In this document: positions 21,497 through 33,149 of the stretch, in pieces
Layout: each line of letters starts with the position of its first letter
How positions within the stretch are numbered: the stretch's first letter is position 1
NCBI RefSeq assembly: GCF_011745365.1
Contig: NW_024468910.1
Location: 3,748,068-3,812,067 of the forward strand
Direction: 5' to 3'
DNA: 64,000 bases
Source: Cryphonectria parasitica EP155
Lineage: Eukaryota; Ascomycota; Sordariomycetes; Diaporthales; Cryphonectriaceae
Program-made: the position numbers and the translations under genes
Notes under the pieces: model-generated
Told to the model about the DNA's origin: nothing
What the model saw: the letters and a program-made list of their open reading frames with translations, nothing else
Databases searched by the model: none

Positions 21497-24400
21497 GCCT
21501 GTCCTAGGCATGCTATCAGTATGTTCCATAACCAGGACAGCGGTGCATACTTCGAGATGTTCAACCTCGCTAGGTGGTGGCCACGATTATGATCATGACG
21601 AGATGGTGCTTTCATCTTCTTGCGTCTCGTCAGGAGCAAGGCGGCTGCGTAGCGTGTGGAGTGTATATGTATATTTACGTATATTATATATGTATCGATA
21701 TCCACTCTGCAAGAGTTCCCTTTCCTCGGGTTCATCAGAAATCCACCAGATTCCTTACCAAGATCGGCGTAAATCAGTGGAAGAAAGCCCCCAGCTCAAG
21801 ATCCACGATTTCAATTTGAAAAATTTGGTGAGAGGATGAGATTGAAAGGTTGCGGCTGTGATTTCTACTATGCATACGCGTACTTACGCAGTTGAGCATA
21901 CCGGAGAATGTAGGCATTGAGTCGGAACGTACTTGAGCCAAGACTTCATAATCATGATTATACACATTAGTCCTGGGATATCAAAATGCAAGAATCCACG
22001 TAGATAATGTGTTAAAGCAATGGCCATGCTCGTATCTACTGCATCAGCCAAGGACTCAATTACGGCAGCGTGCCAGGAAGGCGATCGGGTTCAATTCATT
22101 CATAGTGCAAGACACTTCGATCGCCCCAGCAACCAGGCTGTTGTACCTCGGGCAGAATTATTACAAGCTTTACATACGAAACTCTCATTCCTAAACCTGA
22201 CATTGTTGGAAGCAGGAGGAGGCTTACACGCAATATCACGTCGTACCACAAATCAGAGTCACTACATGCTCAAGTCGTCAGATGATTATCCAGGCGCACA
22301 CCGAGGTCGGCATAGACCAAGGCACAAGCGAGAAGCGCTGACCCAGGACTGACCCTGACTTCTCGGCGGTTGAATTTTGTTTCCCCCCTTCCTTCTTTTA
22401 GTTCGACAGAATGAGTCGTTCAGAAACATAAAGCGTCAGCAGCTGGAGGTTGATCATCGCATGTGGCGCTGTGATTAGTCGCCGAATCGTCCCATCTTTT
22501 GCTTTTACGAGATCTTGCCCCCGATCTGGGAGGGACTGGGAGATGGCCTGCATCGGCCGGGGACGAAGCTAAGAAAAGAACAGGATAAAAAACATGGCGA
22601 TGGCCTGACAATTGGGATCCATGGGCAAATGAGCACAGAGAGCAGGAAACGCAGCCTGAAATGAGGGGTTTTTTGTTTTCTCCTCTTCCTGTTTTCCGGC
22701 ACCCCGAGATTTCCAATTCTCGATCGCGAGATGGTGATCACTCCACTGGGGACAGGAATGGCAACCGACCCTGAAGAGGTCAGCCCAAAGTAATCCCAAG
22801 TGGTGTGTTTTTCACAAGGCTTGGGGGTCGTCCCTTGGCGGAATTCTTGAGACCCGCCCCCGGATTCCCGGCCAGTAATGAGGACCCCTCGTCCTTGCTC
22901 TCTCTTTTCCCCCCACATTGCTAAGGGACCTAAAGAAAGAAAGACCATTTGGGTGTCGTTGCAGCGAGGGCAGATATGGATGACCAGTGGACAAGTTTGC
23001 TGGTCGGGCTCGAACAGCCAAATGCCAGCAAACCGGTCTGCTCGCCCCTAAATGAGTGGTCTTGACTGCATGTAGGATACGGCGCGTATGTAAGGTTGCC
23101 AGGCCGTAACAGGGTCCAGACGGGTCTGTCCAGTTGGTCAAGCAACGTTGGGGGCACGAAGATCAGCTCTCCCGGCCAACAAGCCGTGTGTGTGTGTGTG
23201 TGTGTGTCTCAGGGAGGGGAAGAAGTACCATTGGCATAATACCTAAGCGTGCCAGGTGCCGCTAGACATACGCGCCTGGGATGTTTCCCCTTCAAGACCC
23301 GAGACTATGCGTGCCAAACACACACAACCCCATGCAATATGCAAAGCAGGAGCTTTCTCATCTGCCACTGCCATGGTGACACGGCGCACGGCGTCCTCGC
23401 TGGCATCTGCAGCGCGAACCGAGGTGGAGCCTATCTATAGCACTTCTGGGTCGAGAACAGTCAGTCAGTGCCTGCAGCTGCGGCTCCCCACTGTGACGCA
23501 GGTCGTTGGAGCCAGCAGAGACGGCTTGTCGAAGGGGAGAAGCCGGATTGGAAAGAGAATTGTGGACTTCAAGGTGAACAACGTGGCCCGGTGGGCGACG
23601 AGAGAGCTCCGGCCCTGAAGCAGCAGTACCCAATCCGGTTAGTCCTCTTTCTCTCTCTCTCTCTCTCGTTATCTCTCTCTCGCTCTCGTCGACTTGTTGC
23701 TCTGCTTTGCTGGTTACTGCAGACCATGCATGCTTGGGGATTCCCTGTTTTTTTTTCTTCCACTTTCGTGAGGTCCGAAGCAAGATCGATCCCAAGGCTT
23801 AGATTGGTGCGTGTCATGCCACGAAGCGCCCTCCGACAGGCCGCAGGAATGGTTTCTGCGCGGGCCGTCCGTCATCCCACCTTTTCCTTCATCCAACCCC
23901 TTCTCAAGATGGGTACGAGGACGTGGGCCTCTTGTAGCTCCAGTTTTCGCTTTTCCGACCTGTCCCGAACGCCTGGATGGGCCCCACGTATGATGTTCCC
24001 CAGGTTGATCCTATGAGGCGCAGAGTTGGAAGAATAGAAAAAAAAGAGGAGGGCTGCTGCAGGTTGAAGTGGAAGGCGTAGCCGGGGGAGCTTGGACAGT
24101 TTGCTCAAGGTGAGGCAAAAAAAGAGAGAAGACCTGGCCGAGGCCTTGCAATATGGCTCAGTCGTTCCTTACTTCTTGTTCCATTCCAATCACCTCCTTT
24201 TAAAAATTTATTTCTTTTCTTTTTCTTTTCCCTCCTCTCTCTATATGTCCTCCAGGGATGCTTGTTAGCTCTCTCGTCTAGAGTAGACAATCTGACCTGC
24301 CCTGTCTTGGTTTAACTCACCACCACCCGCCCCTCCAACCAGCATCGAATACCTAGTTTTGGGTATTGTTTACTTACCAGACGTATTTACTGTGTACACC

Positions 24401-24821
24401 AACCAGCCTTCCCAATACTACTATTACTACTACTACGCAGTACTTCCATCCATCCACCCACCCACCCACTGCCGCCTCCATCAGTCCAATAACAAACCAC
24501 TCTCGTCGTTCTCGCACCCTCATTTGTGCGAGTTTATCCACTCACTGTTTCGTCCTTCAGCCCTGCCCTCCTCTCACTTATCGAGCAAATGGCAATTCTT
24601 TGGTTCACCTCAAGTCATTGCCCATGAGTGGCTCGTCGTTCATCTGGTTGCCCAACCTGGATCTTGTCCCACCCTCCTTCTTTTGCTGTGGCAGGTAGTC
24701 GCATGAATTTGGGGCGCCCCAAACACAAGGAGCAAGGGCACAGCTCGTCTGAACGCGAAGAGAGGCCAAGGTGTTTCAGAAGACAAAGTGCCAGCATATA
24801 CCATCCATCTATTATTCCAAG
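21497..24821. other. Large gene-free region, probable long leader of the next gene
   Basis: I see no coding gene in 3.3 kb. It contains a GT dinucleotide repeat at about 23186-23207, CT-rich tracts at about 23648-23692 and 24200-24245, and C/A-rich leader-like sequence from 24380. Open frames up to 182 codons overlap each other on both strands and are low-complexity. The second half may be promoter and long 5' leader of the 1412-residue gene. Confidence 0.5.
23186..23207. repeat. GT dinucleotide microsatellite, about 11 units
   Basis: Simple alternating GT run in the gene-free region before the 1412-residue gene. No coding role is seen. Confidence 0.9.
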
Positions 24822-27800
24822 ATGGCCGCCTGGGACCTCCATCATCGTGGCGCGGACTCGCTGCCTCAAGCCTTGGGTCGACAGTTTCGCTACGTTGACG
24901 AGGTCGATATTGGCAACTTGTTCATCCAGTCCAACATACTCGACATGAAACCAGACACAGATGCCATGTTGTCGCCCGTCCGAGAAGAAAAGGCTGGCAT
25001 TGCTTGGGATGCACCACTTGCCATACATGTCCACATCGACTTTCACGACCCAGCCGTCAAATCCGTCTACAACAGAACCTATTACAGCTCGCAGTCATTC
25101 ACCCCTACGGATCGAATATGTCGAGGCCTGCTGCGGAGGATTCAGCACTGCAGCGAAGAGCTGATCACCCGCAGGGACCCAAACGCCCTCAACCCTACAC
25201 AGTGCCTTCATAGAGGACCGAGGTCACCACGCTTCGAGCTGACCTTCACCATTCAACGGCTGGGACACTCTGGCACCTGGGCTAAGAGGGTGTTCCAGTC
25301 TTACCAGAAGCATGCTCTCACCAGCGCCTCAGCTATGGACGTGGCGCGCTCGACTCATAGCATTATCGCCCTGTTTCTGAGACGCCACGACGAGGGGTTT
25401 CAATGGCCAGACGAGCCTGCTCACGACGAGTATTCTCCTCCTCCTAGAAAACCAGAAACCTTCAGGCCTTCCCCCACAGGTCCACTTGATCTCAGGTGCA
25501 TCCCGCGAGGACTCTTCATGGAGCGCTCACAGACATGGGAGCTCCCGCCCGGCTACTCGGTGGAGCTCACCCTCGAGAGCAACAACCCAGCACGGCACCA
25601 ACCCGAGATCGCACGAAGGTTGAAGGTGGATAGCATGCAGCCCTCACCCCTCAACCTCGGCCTGAGCGAGGATCTGCTGTGGCAGGCGTATCAATCCGTT
25701 CAGGGTGTTTTCGACCAGAAGAAGAGCGCTTTCGACGTCCAACATGTGAACTGCGACAGATTCGACAGCCTCCAGGACAGTGGCTGTCAGCACTTTGACG
25801 AGAATGCCCTAGACGTCGAGCTTCGTGTGTTCAACAACCTTGGACCCATGTATGAGCATCTGCATCGCGGTATCAAGAGCCGACTGAGACTGTTCACATG
25901 TCCAGACGGCCAGGACTGTGATGAGTTCGTCAGCAAGATCTCGGACTGCTTTGCACAGTCCAGAGACAGGACCGACAAGCTGGTGGACAAGCTCCCTGAT
26001 GTCGACTTCCGGATCGCCGAGCTGATAGGTCATGGCTGGCATGCGAAGAACTGCGCCCGTTTCACCGTCGATGGTACGCAGAGGCACAGTCGGCACAGTA
26101 TCGAGGCTCTGCTGGATCGTTTACGCACGGGAGTGAGAGACGTTCTTCGAGGGCATGATGTTGCGGTTCGAATGGTCGCATATACACGCGGCCATCTCGT
26201 CGTGGACAAAGCACTCATCGCTCGTGATCACAAGCAGACACCCGTGCCGGAGAGCCTCACCTTGGAGCAGGACCAGCAGCACGTGCTGATTGCGAGGCTG
26301 AAAACACGCATCCAACGAGACATGGACGTGATCTGCAAGGACACGTGCGATCTCGACAATATGTCCAACGGGCCGTATACACCGGAACAGCCACCTCGCC
26401 ACACGCGCCCTCGCTACTCGCCGGGTCAACCATATACTCCTCGTCCCACTGGGCCATATTTTTCTTACCAGACCTCAACCGGAACTCTGACCCACTCTGC
26501 AACCTGCCCAACAACCCCTCCAGAAGTTTCCCTCAGGAAGTCTTCGAGAGTCTTTCCGCTTGTACCTGCTAGATACAAGGAGAAAGAACAATGTGGTGAG
26601 CGTGCCACGGCTGTTGTCGTCACGAGTCAGGATCCAGCTGCCAATGATCGGCAGAATTTCGACAGTCGGGAGCAGGCTCGTCGTGGCATCGTGAAGTTAG
26701 GGTCGGCGATCCACTTGAGGTTACCGACTATCATACATGAGGCTGGCGCGCACCACGACGACGACGAAGTCTCTGGCCGCCATGTAGTTGGTGGTCTGAA
26801 GCCTGCTGCTGAGGTCTATTCAGTGTCAGCGAGGTCGGATTGTGATACAGACTCGAACTCGACACACTCTTCCATGCCAGCGCTCACCGAAAGTGACACG
26901 TCCTCGCCAGGCCAGAGCATGCTCATTACACCAAATATTGGGCGAGGCTCTCCACCCATTCTCGCTCATGGGATTATCCCCTTCAGAAGCGGCTCGAACG
27001 CTTCTCAGCTCTCTGCACCGTGGATGGTGGTGGAAACCTCGGCCCCGAGTAGCACAACTTTCCCGGAGGTCGAGCGCTTCACGGAAGTGAAACCTGCTGT
27101 GCCTCGATCCGACGAGATTCCGAGCACCCGACCTGTGACACCCAGCGGTGCCACGGCGAAGAACTCGGCTCCGGTGGACACCCCAAGAGCGCTCATGTCG
27201 CCGAGCGGAGACGAAGAGACTCCTCTTGCTCACCGCCAGATGATGCGGCGGGGACCCACCGAGTCCGAGCTCCCTCAAGGCCCTGCGGCCCCACGCGAGC
27301 TTAGCTCCCCAGAACTCACTCCGCCTTCTCCTCGGGTATTGGTTGCACCACTGGGACCCAGTTCAGGCGAGCATGAGGGTGTCGCGCCCGACTGCCCGAA
27401 GCCAGTGACAGCAGGACAAGTCGGGGCCAATAGTGTAGTGAGACCGCCTCCACAAGACCTCCCTGCTGAAGGCTGGCTGCTCCATTGCGTAGAGGCTACG
27501 GACGATCTTGGCGATGAGGAGGAGGAGGAGGAGAAGGAGGAGACGCACAAGAGCCATGAAGAAGACATCATGATTGGCGCAAGTGTTACCGCTGCTACTG
27601 ATGTCGACCCATTGGCGGCGGCGACCTTAAACAAGCCGATGATGACGGAGCAAGAGTCGCTGGACGAAGCCACTAGGCATAAGCTGTCACTGTTCAACTT
27701 TGCTTTTCCTACGCAAGACAAAGACCGTGAAACCAAAAATCCTGCAACATTTCAGCACTCGGGCCCGATCGGGGACGGGGCCGTGTCCATGGCGCCAGAT

Positions 27801-29060
27801 CAGCCCGTGGGGATGTCCGATGGGCCCGAGACTGAACAGGAGATACCCTTCTCGGACGCGGGACTGGATGCCCGGACAGATTCGGATACGAGCGAGATCC
27901 TCACCTCCGAGATTGGTGAACATGCTGCCTTCGACTTTGGTTTTGATAAGGTTGAACCACCTGTCTTGGACACCAGTGCTGCGCTACGTGGGCCGGCACG
28001 GGGAACAGACCCGGAGCCGCCGGACACCACATGCACATCCAGTGCAGCCCTCACCAATGACCTTGCTCGAACGGATATCGTAGGCACCGAGGAGTCTTCC
28101 CAGGAGCCCGAATTCGCAAACATTCACGCGAGCCCGGTCCCGACAGAAGATCGGAAGCCCGTGGATGTATCCAAAACTCGACTCTCGGCACCGACCGCCA
28201 GGAACGCCACATCAGTATCCAACCAAAACCCCTCCTACGCAACACATGTCGGCATGGGGAACAATGTCCAGCAGCTCCTACCTCCGCTGCCTCTCTTCAC
28301 CAGCCTTGCTGCTACCGCCAATACCGCTGGCCAAAGCCCTAGCAGGGCCAGCTTTTCATCTTCCTCCTCGTCATGGGAGGACTACGTCTCTAACGGGCGA
28401 CAGTCAACTGACTCTGTCGATACAATCACGCCCTCTCCTGCGGCCGACGACGCCAATGATGATGGACTGCCCTCTGCCAAGCACCTTGGTGCCCCTACCG
28501 CGGGTCTTCTTGGCCTCCACGAGTCTCGATGGGCGGAACTCGGTATCCGCACCGCGCTGACGGGTACGCACGCCTTTGATCTGCCGTCCACAACAACCGA
28601 GGTTGATGTGGGTGCTGTGCCCGAAGAACACGAGCACAGCATCATCATCAAGAACACCAAGTCTAAACAGGCAGCAGCAGCCGCAAATACCTGTGCGCAA
28701 GGGGCCCGCGCAGAGGCAACCGAGAGTCCCTCCTCCTCATCGCTGCGGAAGATCATCCTCGTGAAGCACAAAAAGAGTAGTAGCTCCATGATGCCCGCGA
28801 CGAAGACACACAGGTCGAGCAAGAAGGAGGACAGGCAGCTGACGACGATGAAGAAGACGAAAAAGAAGCAAGAGCAGAAACGGAAGGAGGAGCAACCCAA
28901 TAAGAGCATGCCAGCGGCCGACGATGGGGATGTTGGAGAGATTGCTGTGGCAGATGGTGGTGAGGAGGAGGAGATGGGTGCGTCTCGGTTTCCGGCAGCC
29001 ATGATGCTTTTTGCTGGGCTGGCTATTGCCTCTTCTGTTGTGGGTCGGAGTCACTCTTGA
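24822..29060 (+). CDS. Large tail-anchored protein of unknown function, 1412 residues
   Basis: One continuous frame. I place the start at the first in-frame ATG, 24822 (MAAWDLHHRG...). The frame extends 17 codons upstream only from a GTG. Residues 1 to about 530 look globular, with blocks such as FRYVDEVDIGNLFIQSNIL and GIAWDAPLAIHVHIDF. From about 530 to 1350 the sequence is Ser/Thr/Pro-rich and probably disordered, with an acidic EEEEEKEE run near residue 905. The C-terminus is a strongly basic KKTKKKQEQKRK segment, an acidic patch, then a hydrophobic helix (FPAAMMLFAGLAIASSVV) six residues from the end. That is the layout of a tail-anchored membrane protein facing the cytosol (inference). 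I recognise it only as a conserved filamentous-fungal protein without known function. Confidence 0.8.
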   Translation: MAAWDLHHRGADSLPQALGRQFRYVDEVDIGNLFIQSNILDMKPDTDAMLSPVREEKAGIAWDAPLAIHVHIDFHDPAVKSVYNRTYYSSQSFTPTDRICRGLLRRIQHCSEELITRRDPNALNPTQCLHRGPRSPRFELTFTIQRLGHSGTWAKRVFQSYQKHALTSASAMDVARSTHSIIALFLRRHDEGFQWPDEPAHDEYSPPPRKPETFRPSPTGPLDLRCIPRGLFMERSQTWELPPGYSVELTLESNNPARHQPEIARRLKVDSMQPSPLNLGLSEDLLWQAYQSVQGVFDQKKSAFDVQHVNCDRFDSLQDSGCQHFDENALDVELRVFNNLGPMYEHLHRGIKSRLRLFTCPDGQDCDEFVSKISDCFAQSRDRTDKLVDKLPDVDFRIAELIGHGWHAKNCARFTVDGTQRHSRHSIEALLDRLRTGVRDVLRGHDVAVRMVAYTRGHLVVDKALIARDHKQTPVPESLTLEQDQQHVLIARLKTRIQRDMDVICKDTCDLDNMSNGPYTPEQPPRHTRPRYSPGQPYTPRPTGPYFSYQTSTGTLTHSATCPTTPPEVSLRKSSRVFPLVPARYKEKEQCGERATAVVVTSQDPAANDRQNFDSREQARRGIVKLGSAIHLRLPTIIHEAGAHHDDDEVSGRHVVGGLKPAAEVYSVSARSDCDTDSNSTHSSMPALTESDTSSPGQSMLITPNIGRGSPPILAHGIIPFRSGSNASQLSAPWMVVETSAPSSTTFPEVERFTEVKPAVPRSDEIPSTRPVTPSGATAKNSAPVDTPRALMSPSGDEETPLAHRQMMRRGPTESELPQGPAAPRELSSPELTPPSPRVLVAPLGPSSGEHEGVAPDCPKPVTAGQVGANSVVRPPPQDLPAEGWLLHCVEATDDLGDEEEEEEKEETHKSHEEDIMIGASVTAATDVDPLAAATLNKPMMTEQESLDEATRHKLSLFNFAFPTQDKDRETKNPATFQHSGPIGDGAVSMAPDQPVGMSDGPETEQEIPFSDAGLDARTDSDTSEILTSEIGEHAAFDFGFDKVEPPVLDTSAALRGPARGTDPEPPDTTCTSSAALTNDLARTDIVGTEESSQEPEFANIHASPVPTEDRKPVDVSKTRLSAPTARNATSVSNQNPSYATHVGMGNNVQQLLPPLPLFTSLAATANTAGQSPSRASFSSSSSSWEDYVSNGRQSTDSVDTITPSPAADDANDDGLPSAKHLGAPTAGLLGLHESRWAELGIRTALTGTHAFDLPSTTTEVDVGAVPEEHEHSIIIKNTKSKQAAAAANTCAQGARAEATESPSSSSLRKIILVKHKKSSSSMMPATKTHRSSKKEDRQLTTMKKTKKKQEQKRKEEQPNKSMPAADDGDVGEIAVADGGEEEEMGASRFPAAMMLFAGLAIASSVVGRSHS

Positions 29061-30866
29061 AGAAGGTTGCTTAGTATTGTTTATACAACATATACTTTTA
29101 TTAAAGAATTACGCCGGTGGTGGTGGAGGAGGAAGACTGCATGGCTTCCTTGTATGCTCAAAGTGTCAAATTATCACTACGAGAGTCTGGTCTGAAACGC
29201 ATCGAGCGGGCGAAGGAGTAGGAATTATGCATGTGGGCATGGATGGCATCATTGGCATGCTCACTTACTTGCTTGTGACGAGAATGATCACACTTAGCCA
29301 CTTGCCGTGCATGGCATTTTCTTTTTCTAGTTTGCTCTCTGTCATGTCTTCAGAAGGACCTCAGGAGAAAATCAATCAATCAAAAAAAAATTGAAGATGA
29401 AGCAAATAAATGAGTATGTGAATATGCGCTGTTGTTTGTGGATAGTACAAGGAGAGCTTTACCAATCCGTCCCTCTGGCAAAACTTCTACAGACATGATT
29501 CCTCGGAACTTCTTAAAGACATGATGTTATTTGAGGGTGAGGGCTCCTTTCTCGCTCGCATTCCCACCATCATCAGCGAGAAGTCGGGGCAAAGGGCAGA
29601 GGTTGATGGTTCATTCCATCCATCGTTTCAAACCCCAGAGTACTTTTCTTTCACACCACGGGTTTTCCCTCTTCTTCTTGAGGAACATGTGATCAAATCT
29701 TTACCTTGCATACGTGTTTCGATTTCTGTTCTTAGTGAGAAGCGGATCCTTGATGTCCAAACAGCATCCTGACCATGTATTATAAAAGCGGGACGAGAAA
29801 GAAAGAGGAGGAATAGAAACCTTGATTCAGTTTACCATGTCAAGCCTGGGAGCACGCACCGCAGATAATGATCACTGCGACAGCTCCTCTCCCCTTCCAG
29901 AACTGCTTGATGATGATTAGGACGACGACGGAAGCGATCTGCTGTCCGGCTCGGGGACGAGGTACTGGTTCTCGGGTCCGTCGGTGTGATGGGTTCAGAG
30001 GGGGGGATGGGGGACTTTTCCATCTTTCTTTTCCCTTGTTAATGAATTCATTAGCTCGGGGATCCTTCCCCGGCTGGGCGCTTGGCCGAACGAGAGGGCA
30101 AGGTCTGGCCTTGGGGGGGGGAGGGAATGGTCGGTTTTGTTTTTGCTTTGTTTATTCCTATGGCTTTTTGGCTTTCTTTTGTGGAGCTTGTGGGTGATTG
30201 TTTGAAGGTGGGTTGTGGAGTGAGGTTTAGATTTTCTCATGGCCTTTTCTTTCTTTTCTTTGCTTTTTTTCAGAGTGTCGTGGTGCAGAGGAGGATGCGG
30301 GAAGCGTATCCAGGATTCCGATAATTTTCTTGATTACTGAATTTATAGAGTGTTGATAATAGTCTGGACTGGTTCTTGATATTGGAAATCTTAAGAGATA
30401 CTAGCTACAGCTATTAAAATGCATCACTTAGCTCATGAGCAGGATAAACCTTGGAGTGTTATGTTGAGATTCTAGTAATAATGAGGTGCTACGGTAGGTT
30501 TGCGAACCTCGTGATGAGTTCTATTGATACAAGACAGTCTCACAACTTCTCTTTCCAGGATCAATGCACTGAGATAGTGTTACGAAGAAACTGTACCTGG
30601 AGATAATTGTGCTTGGACACCTTGATAGTCTTTCGAACCGTGCAATCTTTCAAGTTTTTGTTTTTTTTGAGGCGGGCCCATATAATATGCCGAGAAAGCC
30701 AACATGTAGAATCGCTACGAGACCTGAAGTTGAAAAGTAAAGAAATTGACAGTACCGAAGGCCATGAAGGGTATGATTCCATCGGGGAGGACCCCCCACC
30801 CCCCAAGGACAACCCCCACCAAGTCCTCAATCCGTCTCTGCCCAAGGTTCCTCGGGTCCTCTCGCC
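29061..30866. other. Intergenic region, convergent 3' flanks
   Basis: The 1412-residue gene (plus strand) and the F-box gene (minus strand) both end here. There is a G-rich tract at 30111-30122 and a T/G-rich stretch to 30330. No coding sequence is supported. Confidence 0.55.
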
Positions 30867-33149
30867 TCAAAACCTCACAATCGTGATCTGCCCCTGCATA
30901 TCTTCCCCAACAAGCCACCTCTCGTCCCCACAGATGAACCCCTTCCCCAGCAGCTCGTCCCACATCTCATCCGCGAACTGTACCTCCTCGATTCCCTCAC
31001 CGTCCCCATCCCTCCTCTCCTGCCTCCCGGCCTTTCTATTACTACTACCTTCTCCTCCTCCACCGCTATTACCACTACTGCCAGCACCACTGCCTCTGTA
31101 TGCAGATTCAGCCCGTCGTCTCTTCCGAGTATCGTCCATGGCCTCCAGCTCGCCGTTCATGCGAGTGTTGACGCTCCCAGACCCTATAGCCCGGTGATCA
31201 TTCCTGACAGCAGCGCGTGGGTTCGCTGGAGGTGAAGACAAAGACGATGACAACGCCGCCGCCGACGACGACGACGACGACGACGAAGAGGAAGAAGAAC
31301 AAGTAGAAGAAACCACACCACCGGCCCCGCGCAACCCCCTCACAGACAGCAAAGGCCGCACATGCACACTCAAAGTCTCGAGCATGAAACAGTGGCGAGC
31401 CGTGATCCTGACACCGGCCCGAAAGTCCACCGCCTCGCTGACGGTGAGGTAAGGAAACTCCTCGTGGCGCCAGCAAGGGGCCCAGCCAGACCAGCGGGTC
31501 GGGGAGGTGCGCAGGGAGGACTCAAGCTCCTGGGACAAGGTCGTCGGCATGTGGCGGCGGCGGTGGTGCTGCTGCTGGTGGTGGTGCACGGAGGACAAGG
31601 AGGAAGGGATGGATCCGTTCCAGATGCCTGGGGACGTGATGGCGTCACTGCTGTTCTTGTGGTGGCGGTGCTGGTGTTTACCACTGCCCCAGAGAGGGCC
31701 TCGGTGGGCGGACGGGCTGGCGGCGGCGTGGAGCCGTGAGCAAAAGGACAGGTTGACGTCGCCGTTTGCGCCGCACTGGTCGAGCCACGCAGGCCCCTGG
31801 ACGACCTGCTCCTCCTGTTCTCCTCTGCCTTCCTCCTCCTCCGCAGCAGCAGCAGGACCGTCCACGCTGCGAGGGCCAGGGATCACGGGCACCCCTGTGC
31901 TCCGGACAAGATGCACCCGCGGCGCACTCAAGCTGCTGTGCGCCCCCTGCGCCCACCGATGCTCCTCCTCCACAAAATACAGATTCCGTCCATCCAAGCC
32001 CAGCCCGGACAGCCTGGGCGCCGACCTCTGACGAACCCCGTAGAACGCGAGTGCGGACCAGGTCATGCGCCTGACGACTTTGGCCTCTGTGGACGACGAC
32101 GACATGTCCCACACGACGACGGACTCGATCGGGTCATCCTCGCCCCAGGGGGAGCGGTTGGGCTGCCAGACGTAGACAGCGTAGTGGGTGGCTGTGTGGG
32201 CGGAGAGGAAGCGGTCGTGGGTGTTGAGGGGGAGGCCCAGGAAGTGGAGCTTGAAATCGGCACGAGGGGTGATGTCCCACTGGAGGAGGAGGAGGAGGTG
32301 GTGGTGGTGGTGATGGTCATCGTCGTCATCGTTATGCCTCCTCCTCGTCCTTTTTATGTCAAAAGCTGAGACGTAGTGCCGGTGACACTCCTCGCGGTCG
32401 TTGAGCTGGTGGTAGGGAAGTCTCTCGCACCACTCAAAGACCAGCACGCCCTCTGCCAACCTCACCCGCCGCACGATCCTGTCCTGGTCGCAGGGAAAGG
32501 GAATCTCGACGGCCTCGCTGGTGTCCAGGTCCAGGAGACGCCATGGATAGATGTGCTCGCGGACCTCGTCGACCACATCGGCAGGGTGAATGCGGTAGAC
32601 CAGCACTGCTGCGGCGCCGCCATCCTCATCGTCGTCGTCACCATCTTCATCTTGGCCGTAGCACCAGCTCGGGTCAGGGTAGTGGAAGGGCGCCGTCTTG
32701 TTGTCGAGGCGGAGATAGCGGTCCCATGGAGCGACAGGGTAGAAAACATCTCTGTTGTAGTCTGGTCCCGTAGTACTGCCAAGGCGGATCTTCTCGATGG
32801 AGCGGGCTGTTGCTGTGCGCAAGTGGTGATACCTGCTGGCCACGAGGGCGAAGGTTCCTGTCCAGTCTGGTGATGGTGGTCCTCGACAACGACGGCAGCC
32901 CTGAGCCTGATTAGCCTCCAAAAGACCTCCTGTGGCTGTGGTCGGGAGCTCGCCACCCCTTGCGACATAGGCCTTCCGCAACTCTCGGCACCTCGGGAAA
33001 TGCCACTTGAGGAGGTGCAGGTTGAGGGCCTGGTCTGTGAAGGCAGCATGCCACCTCTGCGAGACCCTTCGGCACAGGATCAAGGTCCTGGCGGACAGGT
33101 GCGCCGTGATGAGCAGGAACAGGTCATTGGGCAGGTCGATGATCTCCAT
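30867..33149 (-). CDS. F-box protein with homopolymeric tracts
   Basis: A single exon of 760 residues. The N-terminal F-box is clear (IDLPNDLFLLITAHL then LILCRRVSQRWHAAF), the part that docks on Skp1 in SCF ubiquitin ligases. The remainder follows the pattern of fungal F-box proteins with a beta-rich substrate-binding part (WRLLDLDTSEAVEIPFP, YFVEEEHRW) and a C-terminal patch (MWDELLGKGFICGDERWLVG). The substrate is unknown. Several simple amino-acid runs are encoded by triplet repeats: five Asp, six His and five Leu back to back at about 32283-32327, a Ser run at about 31257-31298, and Glu/Gln/His-rich stretches. It is divergent from nothing close by, and the next gene upstream is the dehydrogenase on the same strand. 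Confidence 0.85.
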   Translation of the reverse strand: MEIIDLPNDLFLLITAHLSARTLILCRRVSQRWHAAFTDQALNLHLLKWHFPRCRELRKAYVARGGELPTTATGGLLEANQAQGCRRCRGPPSPDWTGTFALVASRYHHLRTATARSIEKIRLGSTTGPDYNRDVFYPVAPWDRYLRLDNKTAPFHYPDPSWCYGQDEDGDDDDEDGGAAAVLVYRIHPADVVDEVREHIYPWRLLDLDTSEAVEIPFPCDQDRIVRRVRLAEGVLVFEWCERLPYHQLNDREECHRHYVSAFDIKRTRRRHNDDDDDHHHHHHLLLLLQWDITPRADFKLHFLGLPLNTHDRFLSAHTATHYAVYVWQPNRSPWGEDDPIESVVVWDMSSSSTEAKVVRRMTWSALAFYGVRQRSAPRLSGLGLDGRNLYFVEEEHRWAQGAHSSLSAPRVHLVRSTGVPVIPGPRSVDGPAAAAEEEEGRGEQEEQVVQGPAWLDQCGANGDVNLSFCSRLHAAASPSAHRGPLWGSGKHQHRHHKNSSDAITSPGIWNGSIPSSLSSVHHHQQQHHRRRHMPTTLSQELESSLRTSPTRWSGWAPCWRHEEFPYLTVSEAVDFRAGVRITARHCFMLETLSVHVRPLLSVRGLRGAGGVVSSTCSSSSSSSSSSSSAAALSSSLSSPPANPRAAVRNDHRAIGSGSVNTRMNGELEAMDDTRKRRRAESAYRGSGAGSSGNSGGGGEGSSNRKAGRQERRDGDGEGIEEVQFADEMWDELLGKGFICGDERWLVGEDMQGQITIVRF

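Noticed and set aside
22505..24016. Overlapping frames of 145-182 codons on both strands
   Set aside because: They overlap one another, are dominated by simple-repeat translation and show no domain or splice logic.
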